Shown piece by piece: positions 14,427-26,249 of a DNA stretch of 64,000 bases. Made by a program: the position numbers and the translations under genes. The notes under the pieces were generated by a model, which saw only the letters and a program-made list of their open reading frames with translations, did no database searches and had not been told where the DNA came from. Origin of the DNA: Rhopalosiphum padi (lineage: Eukaryota > Arthropoda > Insecta > Hemiptera > Aphididae); NCBI RefSeq assembly GCF_020882245.1, contig NC_083597.1, forward strand, positions 80,702,152 through 80,766,151. The letters are read 5' to 3'. Position 1 is the first letter of the stretch. Each line of letters begins with the position of its first letter.

Positions 14427-15740
14427 AATTGCTGATGAATCTTGATATTATAGAATAAAATCAAATATTGTATAACACATTGTTGCTAAATAAAACAGAA
14501 ACAGTACTTAAACATCCACATAATACAATAAACAAGACATATGTAAAATTAATTGGTTTTACTTACATTAGAATCACATAGAATAAAAGTAAATACACAT
14601 TAAATAGATATAACTACAATATAAATGCAAGTTTGATGTTTGATGACATAATCATTAATCATAGAAATTTAGATCTACCTTCTACGATTCACTATTCACA
14701 ATTATTCACTATAGACAAATTATTAAATTAATAATATAAGAGATAACGGTTGATAAAAATAAAACAAGTTTTTATCAGTTAGTAACAATATTTAATAGCA
14801 ATTTTACCAACCTTAGTTTGCAATTAAGACAGAATCACAGAATATTATAATTCAATTTGTATAATATCTACTTCTATATAATATAGTATTTTTAATTTTT
14901 AAACATCTATGAATCTATGATCTGTATTTACTTGGTTGTACCACTATAGAATAGATCATCACACTGATCACGCTAGAAGCACGAACTAATCAACTAAATA
15001 AGATTAATATATATCTAATAAATCGGGTAAACCCACGGATCAAGTTATATTATATCCTTAGTCCGATGGCAAATCTTAGAAGTGCCATCACCCTTCGGTT
15101 AAAAGGTCATTTTTCGGCTTTTGCTCCGTTGCTCGGCCAAACCTAGTTGTGCTTATGACCAACCTCATTTAGGCAAAACTTTATTATGCATACAGTATAC
15201 ACTATTGTGCCTTTTATCGTAAGAGCAAAACCCCATACCTACACGGCTACGCTAATATTAAATATAAATAATTATAAAATAAATATAAAATAAATATACC
15301 TAACTAAATAGTAAATAATAAATATGCTTAAATAATAATAAAAATTTAATAATATTATAGGTACTTGTATAATGTTAATTTAAAGAATTAAAAATGTAGT
15401 ACATTTAATTGTAAAAATATAATATTGTTTATTTGTTGCTAGACATATATTGGAACCACACAAAATATTTTGTTGTTTATATTTACAGCTTCTTGTAGTG
15501 CATTTAGTTTTACAAGAATAAAAAATAAATCCTAGTTTTCCGATTAATGGATTTCGAATACTCAGTCATGTTATTTCGATATTCGGACATTTGATACATC
15601 ATTGATATAATATAGTAATTTAATAGTTCCTTGCACTGAAATATCTGGTTTTTGGCATATAGGTAGGTAATATAGTGATGAAAAAATGTCAAAATTCCAT
15701 TTTTTGTTCCTATTTTATAGAATCCATCGTCAGTAGACAG

Positions 15741-15828
15741 TATTACCATTGATTATAAATATTATAATATACTACTCGTATATATATATATATACTAGTA
15801 CCTATTAAATTTATAATCAATGGTAATA
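15741..15828. repeat. Hairpin with perfect 20-bp arms
   Basis: TATTACCATTGATTATAAAT at 15741-15760 is the exact reverse complement of 15809-15828. The 48-bp loop contains a TA microsatellite. The arms resemble other CCATTGATTATA palindromes in the window, such as 33407-33437. Confidence 0.85.
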
Positions 15829-16257
15829 ATATAACACGTTATTTGCATCAACTTTTCGTCTTTCAATACAAAGCACTGTCATTTTTAGTCGTTTCGACTG
15901 TTAGAGGTGGAAATTGATTTTCACTCATTGATTTCATTGTTTTCGCTTGCGCTACTAATTTATCAATATAGCTTTCTCCCGTGTTCTTTTAACTTTTTGT
16001 TCATTCATTTCATCTTTATTTTAATTTTCTACAAATTGTAGTAAAACATTTTCGTCATTTACATTGTATATTATATCATTGGGTAAAAATTACATTTTTA
16101 ATCCAAGGTTAACATTTTCTAAAAATTACTTCATATGGGGGTTGTTGTACCTATACATAATATAACGAGTTAATAAAATTAAACAAAAAATAACATCATT
16201 GAATTATTACCCTTATTTTTATTGAGTTGCCTGTATGTCCCTAGATTTAAATCTACA

Positions 16258-16420
16258 AACACACACGTATACACACATACTACATACTTACATACACTAT
16301 ACACACACGACACATTAGCACTCGCCACTCACAGGATTTGCTCGGCGATCCTGCATTCCTGCCCATTCCTGTTGAGTGTTATATACATACATCATATACA
16401 TTCACACACAAACACACAAG
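16258..16420. repeat. CA/TA-rich simple sequence
   Basis: An imperfect run of ACACAC, CATACA and TACACAC units. The open frames that cross it on both strands are low-complexity and not coding. Confidence 0.75.
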
Positions 16421-16442
16421 TTGGTCGGTGCATACTGCATAG

Positions 16443-16480
16443 CACGGTCTTAGAACTTTAGAAGATCTTCTAAAACCGTG
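16443..16480. repeat. Nested palindrome CACGGT...ACCGTG
   Basis: An 18-bp perfect palindrome TTTAGAAGATCTTCTAAA (16457-16474) is bracketed by CACGGT (16443-16448) and ACCGTG (16475-16480). The extra 8 bp on the left (CTTAGAAC) look like a small duplication of the arm. It is one of the CACG...CGTG palindromes. Confidence 0.75.
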
Positions 16481-17463
16481 GTGTGTAGTATATATAACAG
16501 TATGTAGTATAGCCGTAGTGCGTACGAAGTACAACGATAACCGAGCTATGCGCCTATTATTGTTGGTTCCCGGCCCCAATAACGATAAATTAACAAGATA
16601 CGTGTAGATGTGTAATCGTAATAAAATTATACGATAAGTCACTATTTATATTTAATATTAGTGTAGGACGTGTAGGTAGTTTAGTTAAGTGTTAAGACGG
16701 TTTGACCCACATGAGGTTGGTCACAACTAGGTTTGTCCGGACAAAAGCCGAAATACGACATTTTGTCTAAGTTTCCAAATTTGGAAGGAACCAAGGAGTA
16801 AGGATATAGTTAAAATGTCATAAAATGTTCAGTTTATTATTATTACTAACGCTTGGGAATGTACCTACTACATAACACAACATTCTACATAAGTTGCTCT
16901 AACATGGTTCTAAAAATATCGAAAATACATATAATTAACAATTTTTTATAAATATTTAAGTTCTATAATTTTGACGAAATTGGATTTTTAAACAAAAACT
17001 ATCTTATTAGGTAATCATTATTCATTCTTCTCAAAGTGGCTAAGCTAATCCTGCCTCAACTATAGAAGAATTTAATTGTGTATTTGAAAAATGATTATTG
17101 CTCAGTCATCAGTCATGAACTCATGAATCATGATAAATTAATAACTCTCGAGTCTCGATTCTCAAGTCTCAATCACTCAAGCTCCATAGTTTATATATAC
17201 ATATCGGTCATCCCGTTTCTTTAGTTTCTCGGTTACGATATCTTATCTCTAATGTTTTCCCGCCATCAATGTAAAATGCAACAAGCTACTTTCACAGAAT
17301 AACCTGTGCTATTTTACCTTAGATCATATAAACATCTTGAAATTTTGATAACCACGATTATATATCACGGTTAGATAACCATGGTAACTAGGAAGTACTT
17401 TAGATTTTTTTAATAGGGCCACACTGGTCTGGTCCACGGCCTGTGGCTAGATTAACCATAATA

Positions 17464-17488
17464 ACACGATGTAGTATCTACATCGTGT
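17464..17488. repeat. Perfect 11-bp-arm hairpin ACACGATGTAG...
   Basis: ACACGATGTAG and CTACATCGTGT are separated by a 3-base loop. The arm sequence nearly repeats in the hairpin at 37987-38013. Confidence 0.85.
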
Positions 17489-19651
17489 ATAATAATTGAA
17501 AATAAACATGGACAGCCATAACCAATAATCGATAATCCGCCATTCCGAATCTAGAGCCCGTTGTTTTTCTTATCAGGCATTCGTTATTTTATTAATTTTG
17601 TGACAAGTTATGATTGCTGACTGGGGAGTAGAGGCTGGAGACTTCTTGTAGAATTATAGCTTCTGTTTCTGTAGTTTGTAGAACTACTGACGAGTGACTA
17701 CCAGATTAGAGAGACTAATTGTTCATGTATTTAGGTACATTGTATAACATCTTTAGTTATTTAAATTGCCACTTATCAGTGACTACTTAGTTAGTATAAT
17801 TAGTTGCATCTTATTTTTCACATTCATAAATTAACGGTTATTATTCAGTGTTACAACATTAAGTGTAAGTATTACATCAATTCTACATTTTTTTTTTTTT
17901 TAAGTGAATAAGATTTGAGTGAATTGAAATAACTTTAGTTCTACAACAAAAAGGTGAGATTCAGCAGTCTATTAAATAAATTTTCTAATGTGAAATTTCT
18001 ACTCAATGTTTTCATTTTCCCCACCTCATATTAGTCATATTATATAATATACTCCACTCATTTACTCATTGTACTCTCGCATGTATAGATTGTAAATTTT
18101 CAAATAAACAACAATAAAAATAAATAAATTTGATTAAAAAATGTCTAAACATATCATGTACTTATAGTGGTATATTGAAGTGTTTAAATACTTTGTTCAA
18201 AACTTTTTTCTGGAATATCCAAAGTACCAATCTTATATACATGTTTAATAGTTTTAATTAATAATAACAATTGTTATGTATACATTTTAGTAAATTTATT
18301 AATTGTATGAGTTTAATTTCTATTTGTTGATTCTATATTGTTATTTTATTTGTTGAACCATGTTATTTTAAATTAATAATTATTATACTAGATACTGGAT
18401 GGTTAATCAAAATTTATCAAGCTATTTCATTTCCCTTGCTTATTCACCCTTCATTATGTAGATGATATATTTATAATTTATATTGAATAAAAAACCTTAG
18501 ACGCCATTATAGATGTATAATATATTTATTGTATTATAAAAATACAAATGTATAATTAACTAGGACGTTAGTTAGGTATTCTTATTTATTTGTTTTTATT
18601 TTTACAGGTATAATTGATGTTTTTAGACCAAACTTGCTATGTGATATATTTTTAAAATAATAATTTGAAACTGAAATATTTAAAGTATTTCGTCATAATC
18701 AAACTAATTTTCTTGGAGTGTTTGCCATTACGATTATATAGTAAATTTTTAATTATTTTATTCTTGTTTTTCTGTTATCTATAAAAACAATTAAAAAACT
18801 ATTATTTAAAGTTCCAAAGTGAGAACTGAGAGTTTCAACTTAATTGGACATTCATCTTGATCTTTAGTTTAAATATTATTTCTCTTATCTCATAAGCATT
18901 TAACTGTTAATATCAATAAAGTGCTAGTATTTGTACAATTTGTTACTATGTTGGTATATTAAAGAAATTTAATTAAACATTGATATTTCCTTCTGATTTT
19001 CTATTTTCATAATTTGATCCAATAATATTATATCTAACTACCTATTTGACTTATTTGGCATTCATTGGTTGAATGTCAAGTATCTGAATAACCATTTGTT
19101 TTAGATTCTGAGTAGAGCAATAAATATATTGATTTTACAATGATATGTGCTTGTTTTTTGTGATTGTATACACAAAAAGTAGTTGAAAAAATGTTTTAAT
19201 TTTCAACTTTGATGATGGTTTTGAATATCAAAATTAAAAACAGTATTTTTAAAAATAAATGGATAAAACAATAAATAAAATTAAGAAAAATCAGAATTTT
19301 TTAACCAATATTTATAAAATGTTTATCTACAAATATTGATAAAAAATATTTCATTCAATCAAAAAGTTTGAAAATTGAATACAGGGTTCATTCCATACAA
19401 AATCTACTCATTATTGCGTAATATTTTTATTTATTTGTTGTTGATTGTTATATCATAATAAAGTTAGCTTCTTGAAATTTTGAATGAATTTTAGTTTAAT
19501 TTAAAATCTTTGCTACTTTACATGTATCAAATGCAATAGTAACTTTATCATAATTGTCACTATAAGTTTAAATTCAATATTTATCTTTGTTATTTGGTTT
19601 ATTATTGAGTTATAATTTTAACTGGTATTTTTGTTTTATAGATTTGTCAAC

Positions 19652-22499
19652 ATGAGTAAGCGCAGAGCAGGTAATGAACTAACTAAAGACAATTGGGACG
19701 AGGAAGAAGAAAAAGTAGACCCGGGAACATTCCAGGTAGCAGATAATTCTGTATTGAAAAACCGAATTTTGAAAAGAGCTAAAAGAACATTACAAAGAGA
19801 TGAATCTGGTGAACTAAAACCAATATTTTCTGGATTTTCTGGTTTCAACAGTTTGTCTAATAATTTTAATTCTAAGCAAGCATTTTCCTTTTTGTCAAAA
19901 TCTAATAACACACCCAGTGAGAGTGGAAATCATCCATCAGCATCAACAATTAATTCATTGACTACGTCCAGTAGCTTAACATTTTCTGAAAGCAACAGTT
20001 CCAAAAGCTCAACTCCACCAGTTGTTAATCATGTTAAGGTGATGAAACTTAACAAAGCATTTGTTAAATTTATTACAAATGCTGTGGAAAAAAATCCATA
20101 TTGTGTGTTAACACCTTCACTAAAAGACTATGAAAAACAAATGAGCAAATTTGTTGATCTTTCTAATTTTAAAACAAATACTCCTGATTCATCAATGACT
20201 TCTACTAAAGGTTTGCATATTTTAATATTTATATTTTGAATTCTAAAGTTATGTTAAACATTTAAATTAAGTTATCTATGATAACTTATCATTTATAAAA
20301 TAATTTATAAATAAATAGTACATTTTAAGATTTATCAAAAATGCATAGTTACCAATTTTTGCTGAGTATTGGTGAAATTCATTTTTGAATGTATTTAATG
20401 TAGAATATATTAAAACAATTTTAATAAATAATTCAACTTTGATGTACAGTTTAGATAGAAGCATAAGTATTAATTGGGATGTTAAGAATTTTTGTCATTA
20501 TTAGATTGATTTGAAGTTTGTAGTATAAAATTCTATATCTAGTTCTGATAAAAATAAAAATCATACAATATTGGTATATACTTATACTCTTTATCTTTAA
20601 TAATAATATATAACAGAGGTGGCCACCTTAAGGCTTGGGTTTTATTTATAGAATTAAAATTTACTTATTATGAATTTTAATTATTTTAGTATAGATTTAT
20701 AAAAATGTTGGTTTTTGGTATCATTATATTTAACCCATGTGGATCGCAAACATATTCATATTGGTTACCTCTGATATATAGCTTCAGTAGGATGTACCCC
20801 ATCATCCAACCCCAACCCCCCATAACTATGCCACTGGTCAAGTCAACAAACAGATGTTGCTTAATCACAAAACTTGTCACTTCCACGATGTCTTCTTAAC
20901 TTTATAGATCATAGAGTATAGAATTAAAAAAAATGACACAGACTGCCAGTTTGTTTGCCATCAATTCTTAACCATAGATGTATGAAACAATTAGATAACC
21001 AACAACTGTCTATAACATTCTTAAAAGAATGTGAGAAGTATAGCAATATAAGAGCAGTGTTTACAAAATATCTTAATTGATGCCTATGCATAAATGTAAA
21101 ATATTTATATAATACAATTGTAATCATTGGCTTGTTGGTATGAGGCTGCTGGTTTTAATAGTATTGTGTGGTATAGTTACTGTTTGTAACTGTAGCTATC
21201 TAGTTTTATATGTTTATTTTCTATGCTCTTAACAGTTACAATAATATAAAATTGAAATAACCTAAAGTAAACTCCTGTTAGTATTTTTTCTTTCCATAAA
21301 TTTTTACCGACTAACACAAGTCAAATTTTATTAGATTCCTATGATGTAGATGTTTTATATATACTGAAGAGTAATTCACACCTGGTCCACTATTTTGAGA
21401 AGTTGAGATCATCTCCCATAGAGTTTTAAGCTTTAATTTAAACAATTGATTACATTTTAATATAGGTTTTTAATAAAATGTTTCAGTTTCTCCTCAAATA
21501 TCAGTAAAGGAAAGTAAAATAACACGTTCAAAGAATTCTGATGAAGTCAAAAATAATTCTGTCAATGTTCAAAAAAGTGAAACTAGTTTTACTAGCCCAC
21601 TTGGTAATTGGCCTAGTTTTGGTAATAAAAGCCAAGATGCTAATGTCAAAGAACCAAATACAAATATTTTGAAACTCGATAAAACGGCTAAAGAACAAAT
21701 AAAAGAAAAAAATGTAGAAACAAAATCTCAAATATTTTCTTCAGAAGAATCAAAGAATACAGTGAAAGGCACTAATGGATTAAAATTTGGTGATTTCAAA
21801 TTAAACAATCGGTCATTATCAACTTCTGCTACTAGCAAGTCTCCTGAATTTAAATTTACTAACAAGTCTCCTGAATTTAAATTTACTAGCAAGTCTCCTG
21901 AATTTAAATTTATTGATAAAAAACAACCTTCTGTAGATAAACCTACTGTATGCAAAACATTAAACACAAAGCCTCCATTTAATTTTGGAAGTACTCTACC
22001 GTCATTTTCATTTAAATCTTCAGAACAAAATGATGTCAAGCCACTCTTTAGTTTTGGATCAAAATCACCTACCTTAACATTTTCTCCTGAAAAATTGAAG
22101 ACTGAAATTCTAAACTCAAAAGAAGAAGATGAGGATCAACCACCAACTGTGAAGTTTACACCCGTTAAAGAGAAAAATGCAATTTTTGAATCTAAGAGTA
22201 AATTATTTTGTTTTAAAGAAGGTAAATATGAAGAACTCGGAATTGGTCAATTGTATTTAATACCAGTAGATAAAAAACTACAATTAATTATGAGGAACGA
22301 TAATGCCTTGGGAACTATTATGGTAAATACGTTACTGAATGAATCTGTTAATTTTACTAAACGTAATGCAAAAAATGTTCAGTTAACATGTATTCTTGAT
22401 CCTACAAAAAGTACCAAACCACAAACAATTCTATTCAAATTCAAGGATTCAGAAATCACCGATTCGTTTGAAAAAGAACTAACCACATTAAAAAAGTAG
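19652..22499 (+). CDS. Nup50: NUP50 nucleoporin (Npap60-like), importin-alpha and Ran binding
   Basis: NUP50 is a mobile nucleoporin of the nuclear basket that helps release cargo from importin-alpha. There are two coding exons, 19652-20210 and 21487-22499 (523 aa; human about 468). The start ATG lies 10 nt after a TTTATAG acceptor. The N-terminus MSKRRAGNELTKDNWDEEEE followed by PGTFQVADNSVLKNRILKRA matches the importin-alpha-binding segment of the family. The middle is Ser/Asn-rich with sparse FG-type motifs (PFNFG, PLFSFG). Residues of about 303-329 are three copies of a KSPEFKFT unit. The C-terminal ~110 residues, from FESKSKLFCFKEGKYEELG to the end, form a RanBP1-type domain (GIGQLYLIP, LIMRNDNALGTIMVN). 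The donor at 20211 (GTTTGC) is weak, but the frame continues cleanly. Confidence 0.94.
20614..20773. mobile_element. Short hAT-like element in the NUP50 intron
   Basis: The left end CAGAGGTGGCC and right end GGTTACCTCTG give a 7-bp terminal inverted repeat. The flanking octamers ATATATAA and ATATATAG agree at 7 of 8 positions, though both are low-complexity. A second fragment, on the opposite strand at about 20800-20843, reads CCAGTGGCATAGTTATGGGG and is another common transposon terminus. Confidence 0.5.
21834..21914 (+). repeat. Three tandem 27-bp repeats inside NUP50
   Basis: Units 21834-21860, 21861-21887 and 21888-21914 are nearly identical and in frame, each giving (S/N)KSPEFKFT. The few substitutions suggest recent expansion or ongoing homogenisation. 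SPxFxF resembles degenerate FG-nucleoporin repeats. Confidence 0.9.
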
Positions 22500-22584
22500 T
22501 TCTGCCATTTTAAGTTTTTGATTACAAAATAATTGATTTTCATATTTATATATTTTGAATGTTTTTCCCAGATTATTATAGATA

Positions 22585-22590
22585 AATAAA
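22585..22590 (+). promoter_or_regulatory. Poly(A) signal for NUP50
   Basis: AATAAA lies 86 nt after the NUP50 stop codon and before the convergent URM1 gene. Confidence 0.65.
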
Positions 22591-22681
22591 AGATACCTAA
22601 TATTGTGCAAGAGGTATTGATGTAAGTAGGTTTCATTCATATTAAATAAACAATAAATAATATACTTTAATGTTTTAATTA

Positions 22682-22993
22682 TTAACCACCGTGTAATGTA
22701 GATATAAATGTTATATTGTCGTTATTCTTAATTTGATATTTTAAATCACCCAAGAGTTCCCAATCTTGGTCATTAATGGCTACAATGATGCCCGGTCTTA
22801 CGGTGTTGCCCTTCATAAACAAATCACATTTATCTTTGTCGACCAATATGTTGTCTTTAATCCAGAATAAGAGCAATCCCAGTGTCCAAGGCTTTTCCAT
22901 TTCTGGTAACAGCACTTTATGTTTCTTTATATTATTAAACAGAATTTGAAGTCCACTTGTAAATTCAGTAGTTATACTCAGTCCTTTTTCCAT
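22682..22993 (-). CDS. Urm1: URM1 ubiquitin-related modifier / sulfur carrier
   Basis: URM1 is a beta-grasp protein that carries sulfur as a C-terminal thiocarboxylate for 2-thiolation of wobble uridine in cytosolic tRNAs. It can also be conjugated to proteins. It is activated by the MOCS3/Uba4 enzyme. A single exon encodes 103 aa, close to the usual ~101. Diagnostic parts are FNNIKKHKVLLP, RPGIIVAINDQDWELLG and the terminal FISTLHGG, whose Gly-Gly end is the functional group. The upstream bases fit a splice acceptor just before the ATG (TTTTTAG), and a possible 5'UTR donor lies near 23079. The gene is tail to tail with NUP50, 182 bp apart. Confidence 0.97.
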   Translation of the reverse strand: MEKGLSITTEFTSGLQILFNNIKKHKVLLPEMEKPWTLGLLLFWIKDNILVDKDKCDLFMKGNTVRPGIIVAINDQDWELLGDLKYQIKNNDNITFISTLHGG

Positions 22994-23281
22994 TATGTTC
23001 TAAAAATCTAGACAAAAAATATTTTAACATTAAAAATATGTGAAAATGAAAATTTAATATAATATCGACTACTGTTACCTGTAGATACCGGATTAAGTTG
23101 TATTTATATTTTATTGTAAGTTTGTAAAACAGTATTGCGGCAAACAGGTTAAATAGTAAATAAGCAATGCAATTATTAATTTAAAAACGTAAGATTTAAA
23201 TAATTGTCAATTGATGATAGTATAAATAAATTATTATCACAGTCACAGAATAAGACAACATTATAATATACTCAAAGCATG

Positions 23282-23367
23282 ATTGGATCTACGCCGGGAC
23301 GGTGAACGGTCACCTAGATCCCTCGACAGCTAGATCCCGGTGACTAACTGACGCAAGAGGATCCAAT
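23282..23367. repeat. Short GATCC-rich repeat, copy 1
   Basis: An 86-bp unit that starts ATTGGATC and ends GATCCAAT. It contains TCACCTAGATCCC, then CGACAGCTAGATCC. A diverged copy in the opposite orientation lies at 32851-32932. Its GC content is well above the surroundings. Confidence 0.65.
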
Positions 23368-23888
23368 TGACGCGAGATTAAAATAATCATAAGGATTTTA
23401 CAAATTAATCAATTTTGTAATTAGTATTATTAATTTTTAATTATCAATGTATTTAAATGCTTTTACGTTATTACATCGTAGTAACACTAGTTTAACAGTT
23501 CACAGTTGTTATCTAGCATAATCCATATAATTTTTGTTTAATAGACAAAAAATATTTTCTATTATAACCTAATGTTTTAATAATACACGCATAAATTATT
23601 TCATAAATAAAGCTTCCATAATGTTAGGTTTCGTTTATACATCTAATAAAAAATTAAAATGTAGTAACTGAATTTACTGAACATTTCACTTCTCAGTTAA
23701 AATAGCCATAACTCATGTTTGGTCACCATCTTATGTTTTTTTTATATTAATCAGAATAGTACCTATATAACTATTATAACTATTAGTACAACTATTTAAC
23801 TATAGCTACTATTATATAATTATTATTGCTTAAAAGTTTTAACTTAATTCATATTCTCACTCCCAGTTTCAAAGATTAGTCGTAAGTC

Positions 23889-24110
23889 CAGTGGCGCCGA
23901 TCTATATTCCATGTTATGGGAAAAAAATGCTGGTGTTAGACCCACCTACTAAAAAAATGTTTAGTTAGTTACGTTTGAATGGTACTATATTTATTTCTAA
24001 CTATATACATACCAGATACTGCATAACAAACTATTTCTGATTATCACCCGCCCACCCATAAATATTTCTGGGGAATTTTCCCCAGTTCATACCCGTGTTC
24101 GGCGCTACTG
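23889..24110. mobile_element. hAT-like MITE (CAGTGGCGCCGA ends)
   Basis: The left end CAGTGGCGCCGA and right end, reverse-complemented, CAGTAGCGCCGA match at 11 of 12 positions. A clear 8-bp duplication is not visible. The 222-bp element has no ORF. A fragment with another common hAT-like start, CAGTGGCGGCTCGTC, follows at about 24315-24370 without a matching right end. Confidence 0.6.
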
Positions 24111-26249
24111 TTAGTACATATACCAAATTTTAATATTGACAAAACTGTATATTTTAACGAAAAATAACGATTATAATCTATTTTGTTTTAAGTTATAACA
24201 AAAATATTATTTAAAGACACCAATTCGTGTATTATTATTAACACTAACAGAGAAGTATTCAAAATATTATGTAGATTAGTTTTAAGCTGTTTATGCCATA
24301 AATTTATTACCACCTGCAGTGGCGGCTCGTCAGGGGTTTTTGAGATGGCGATCTCACCATAAAAAAAGGTAGTAAAGCAATAAAAAGTTTGAAGAAAATT
24401 GTAGTACCTATAATTTAATATTTTTGTCTATTTGGAAAATAATTATGATGGTTTTCGATATTAATATTGATTATTGATAATATTATAATATTTTTACATT
24501 AATAATGAGAAGACGGGTGTCATTCAATAATAATACGGGTGAAAAATATCGATAACAACAACTAATTACTAATTTATGCGATGCCAATGGCAGAAACTTT
24601 GAAGGAGTCTAGTCTCAATGTCCTGAACAACATCTATACAATCTACCCCGCCATCCGCCTTGTCGAGCATATAAAATTTGTATAAGTACACAATTGAGTC
24701 TCTCGAACGGCAGACTCCCGAATAAATTTAAATGTCTGGCTAATAATAATATTACAACATAATAATACAGTATATAATCTATGGATATGGATCTATCATA
24801 TTAATCTATAATCTATGGTAATCATCAATCTTCGCTATTCGTCGGAGACGATTGACGCTTGTAATAATTTTAACGGAGAAAAAAATTGACGTACAAATCG
24901 TTAAACCGTACTTTAATATATATAATATTTTACACACATATGCCGTTCTGTTCAGCTTATTTTTATGAAATATCTCAATATCTTCAATTCAAAACGTGGT
25001 AAAGACGGACGAGGAAAGGTGTTCCTGGGTCGGCGATGTGGTTACTGAACGTATGGACATTAAATACGACACAACTAAGTTTCACAAAAAAAATCGATGT
25101 TTACGTGAGTTTGATTTTCTATAATTTTGGAGCTTTAATTTACTTTTTTAGACATAAAATAAATACATATTTATTGCACCAGACAATCTGCTACACACCG
25201 GGTGACGTATACGTATGCATATTTTATTCCCGATGCATAAAATACGTGAAACCAAAAATACATAATCGTCATATTAGTATATTACCAGACCCATTTTATA
25301 TAATAATTTAAATTTATATTAACTGTATAAATAGCATTTTTCATTTTTAACTGGCCGAGTACTTGACTAATATAAGTTTTTTTTATCCCTAACAAAAATA
25401 AAAAGTTTTCTGAAAAGACGCATTAATATTTTTTTATAATTGTCTGAATTTTGAATTTTGATGACATATTTAGATATTCATTTCTGTGAAAACTATTTAT
25501 GCTCAACCGATTTTTGTTTTTTTTGTAGTAATTTAAAAACGAATAACTGTAGTTATTTGAAAATTTCAACAAATGTTAATGTTTGCATTTCTTATACATA
25601 TAATAATTTTCAAAATATTTTAACTATACACTTATAGGATAAAATAACAATAGCATAATACCATAAATAGATGCATCTATTATATATATATATATATAAT
25701 ATATATATTAATATCGCAAATTATCTGAACATATTATTAGAACCTATATAAATAGTATGAGTAGGTATGTATTATTCCTAAACAGGACGGTACCGAAACG
25801 AGAATGATATAGTCACATGTGTATATAACGAGTCGAATGTGAATAACTACTTGTATTTAGAAATTAATTTTATTGATTTTGTAAGTCCTTCTTTATTATA
25901 TGTAGATCATAATCTATTAACTATTTAGTCTGTAATATTAATTGAATGATTCAACTTTTAAATATTTTTAAAATTATTAATCATTTAGTACAGCTAACCC
26001 GTAAACTGCTGTATAGCTACTATAGTAGGTGACTACAACACTACATGTAGACTAGGTTAAGTATGTCACTATAACGAATTTGTACAATTTGAATTCAATT
26101 TTCAATGTACAATGCATTAATACATTGTGTACAATGTAAAATTATGCTGGTCGAAGATGGTCTTATTTGTTGGTGAGAAATTTTACCAAACAACTATTGA
26201 AATAATAAAATTATAATTTAAAAAAAAATTCAGGATATACAATTATTAT

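Larger units (their letters stand above)
15044..16812. mobile_element. Element with long (~120-bp) diverged inverted repeats
   Basis: The left arm (about 15044-15180) and right arm (about 16690-16812) are inverted copies. They share TATATCCTTA, TTCGGCTTTTG and AAACCTAGTTGTG followed by GACCAACCTCAT. The interior (about 1.5 kb) is AT-rich with CA-rich simple sequence and a 20-bp-arm hairpin. No transposase was recognised, so I infer a non-autonomous DNA transposon. Confidence 0.6.
14427..19641. other. Gene-free divergent region between VPS13 and NUP50
   Basis: This must contain the promoters and untranslated exons of both flanking genes. The NUP50 start codon lies 10 nt after a splice acceptor, so at least one non-coding NUP50 exon is upstream. 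I could not place it. The region also holds a long inverted repeat, CA-rich simple sequence and several short palindromes, listed separately. No ORF here has recognisable protein features. Confidence 0.7.

Noticed and set aside
16379..16642. Opposed open frames over the CA-rich sequence
   Set aside because: Low-complexity translation of a simple repeat on both strands.
25036..25311. 91-codon plus-strand frame in the repeat block
   Set aside because: It lies in the diverged copy of the long direct repeat; the two closer copies do not keep the frame.
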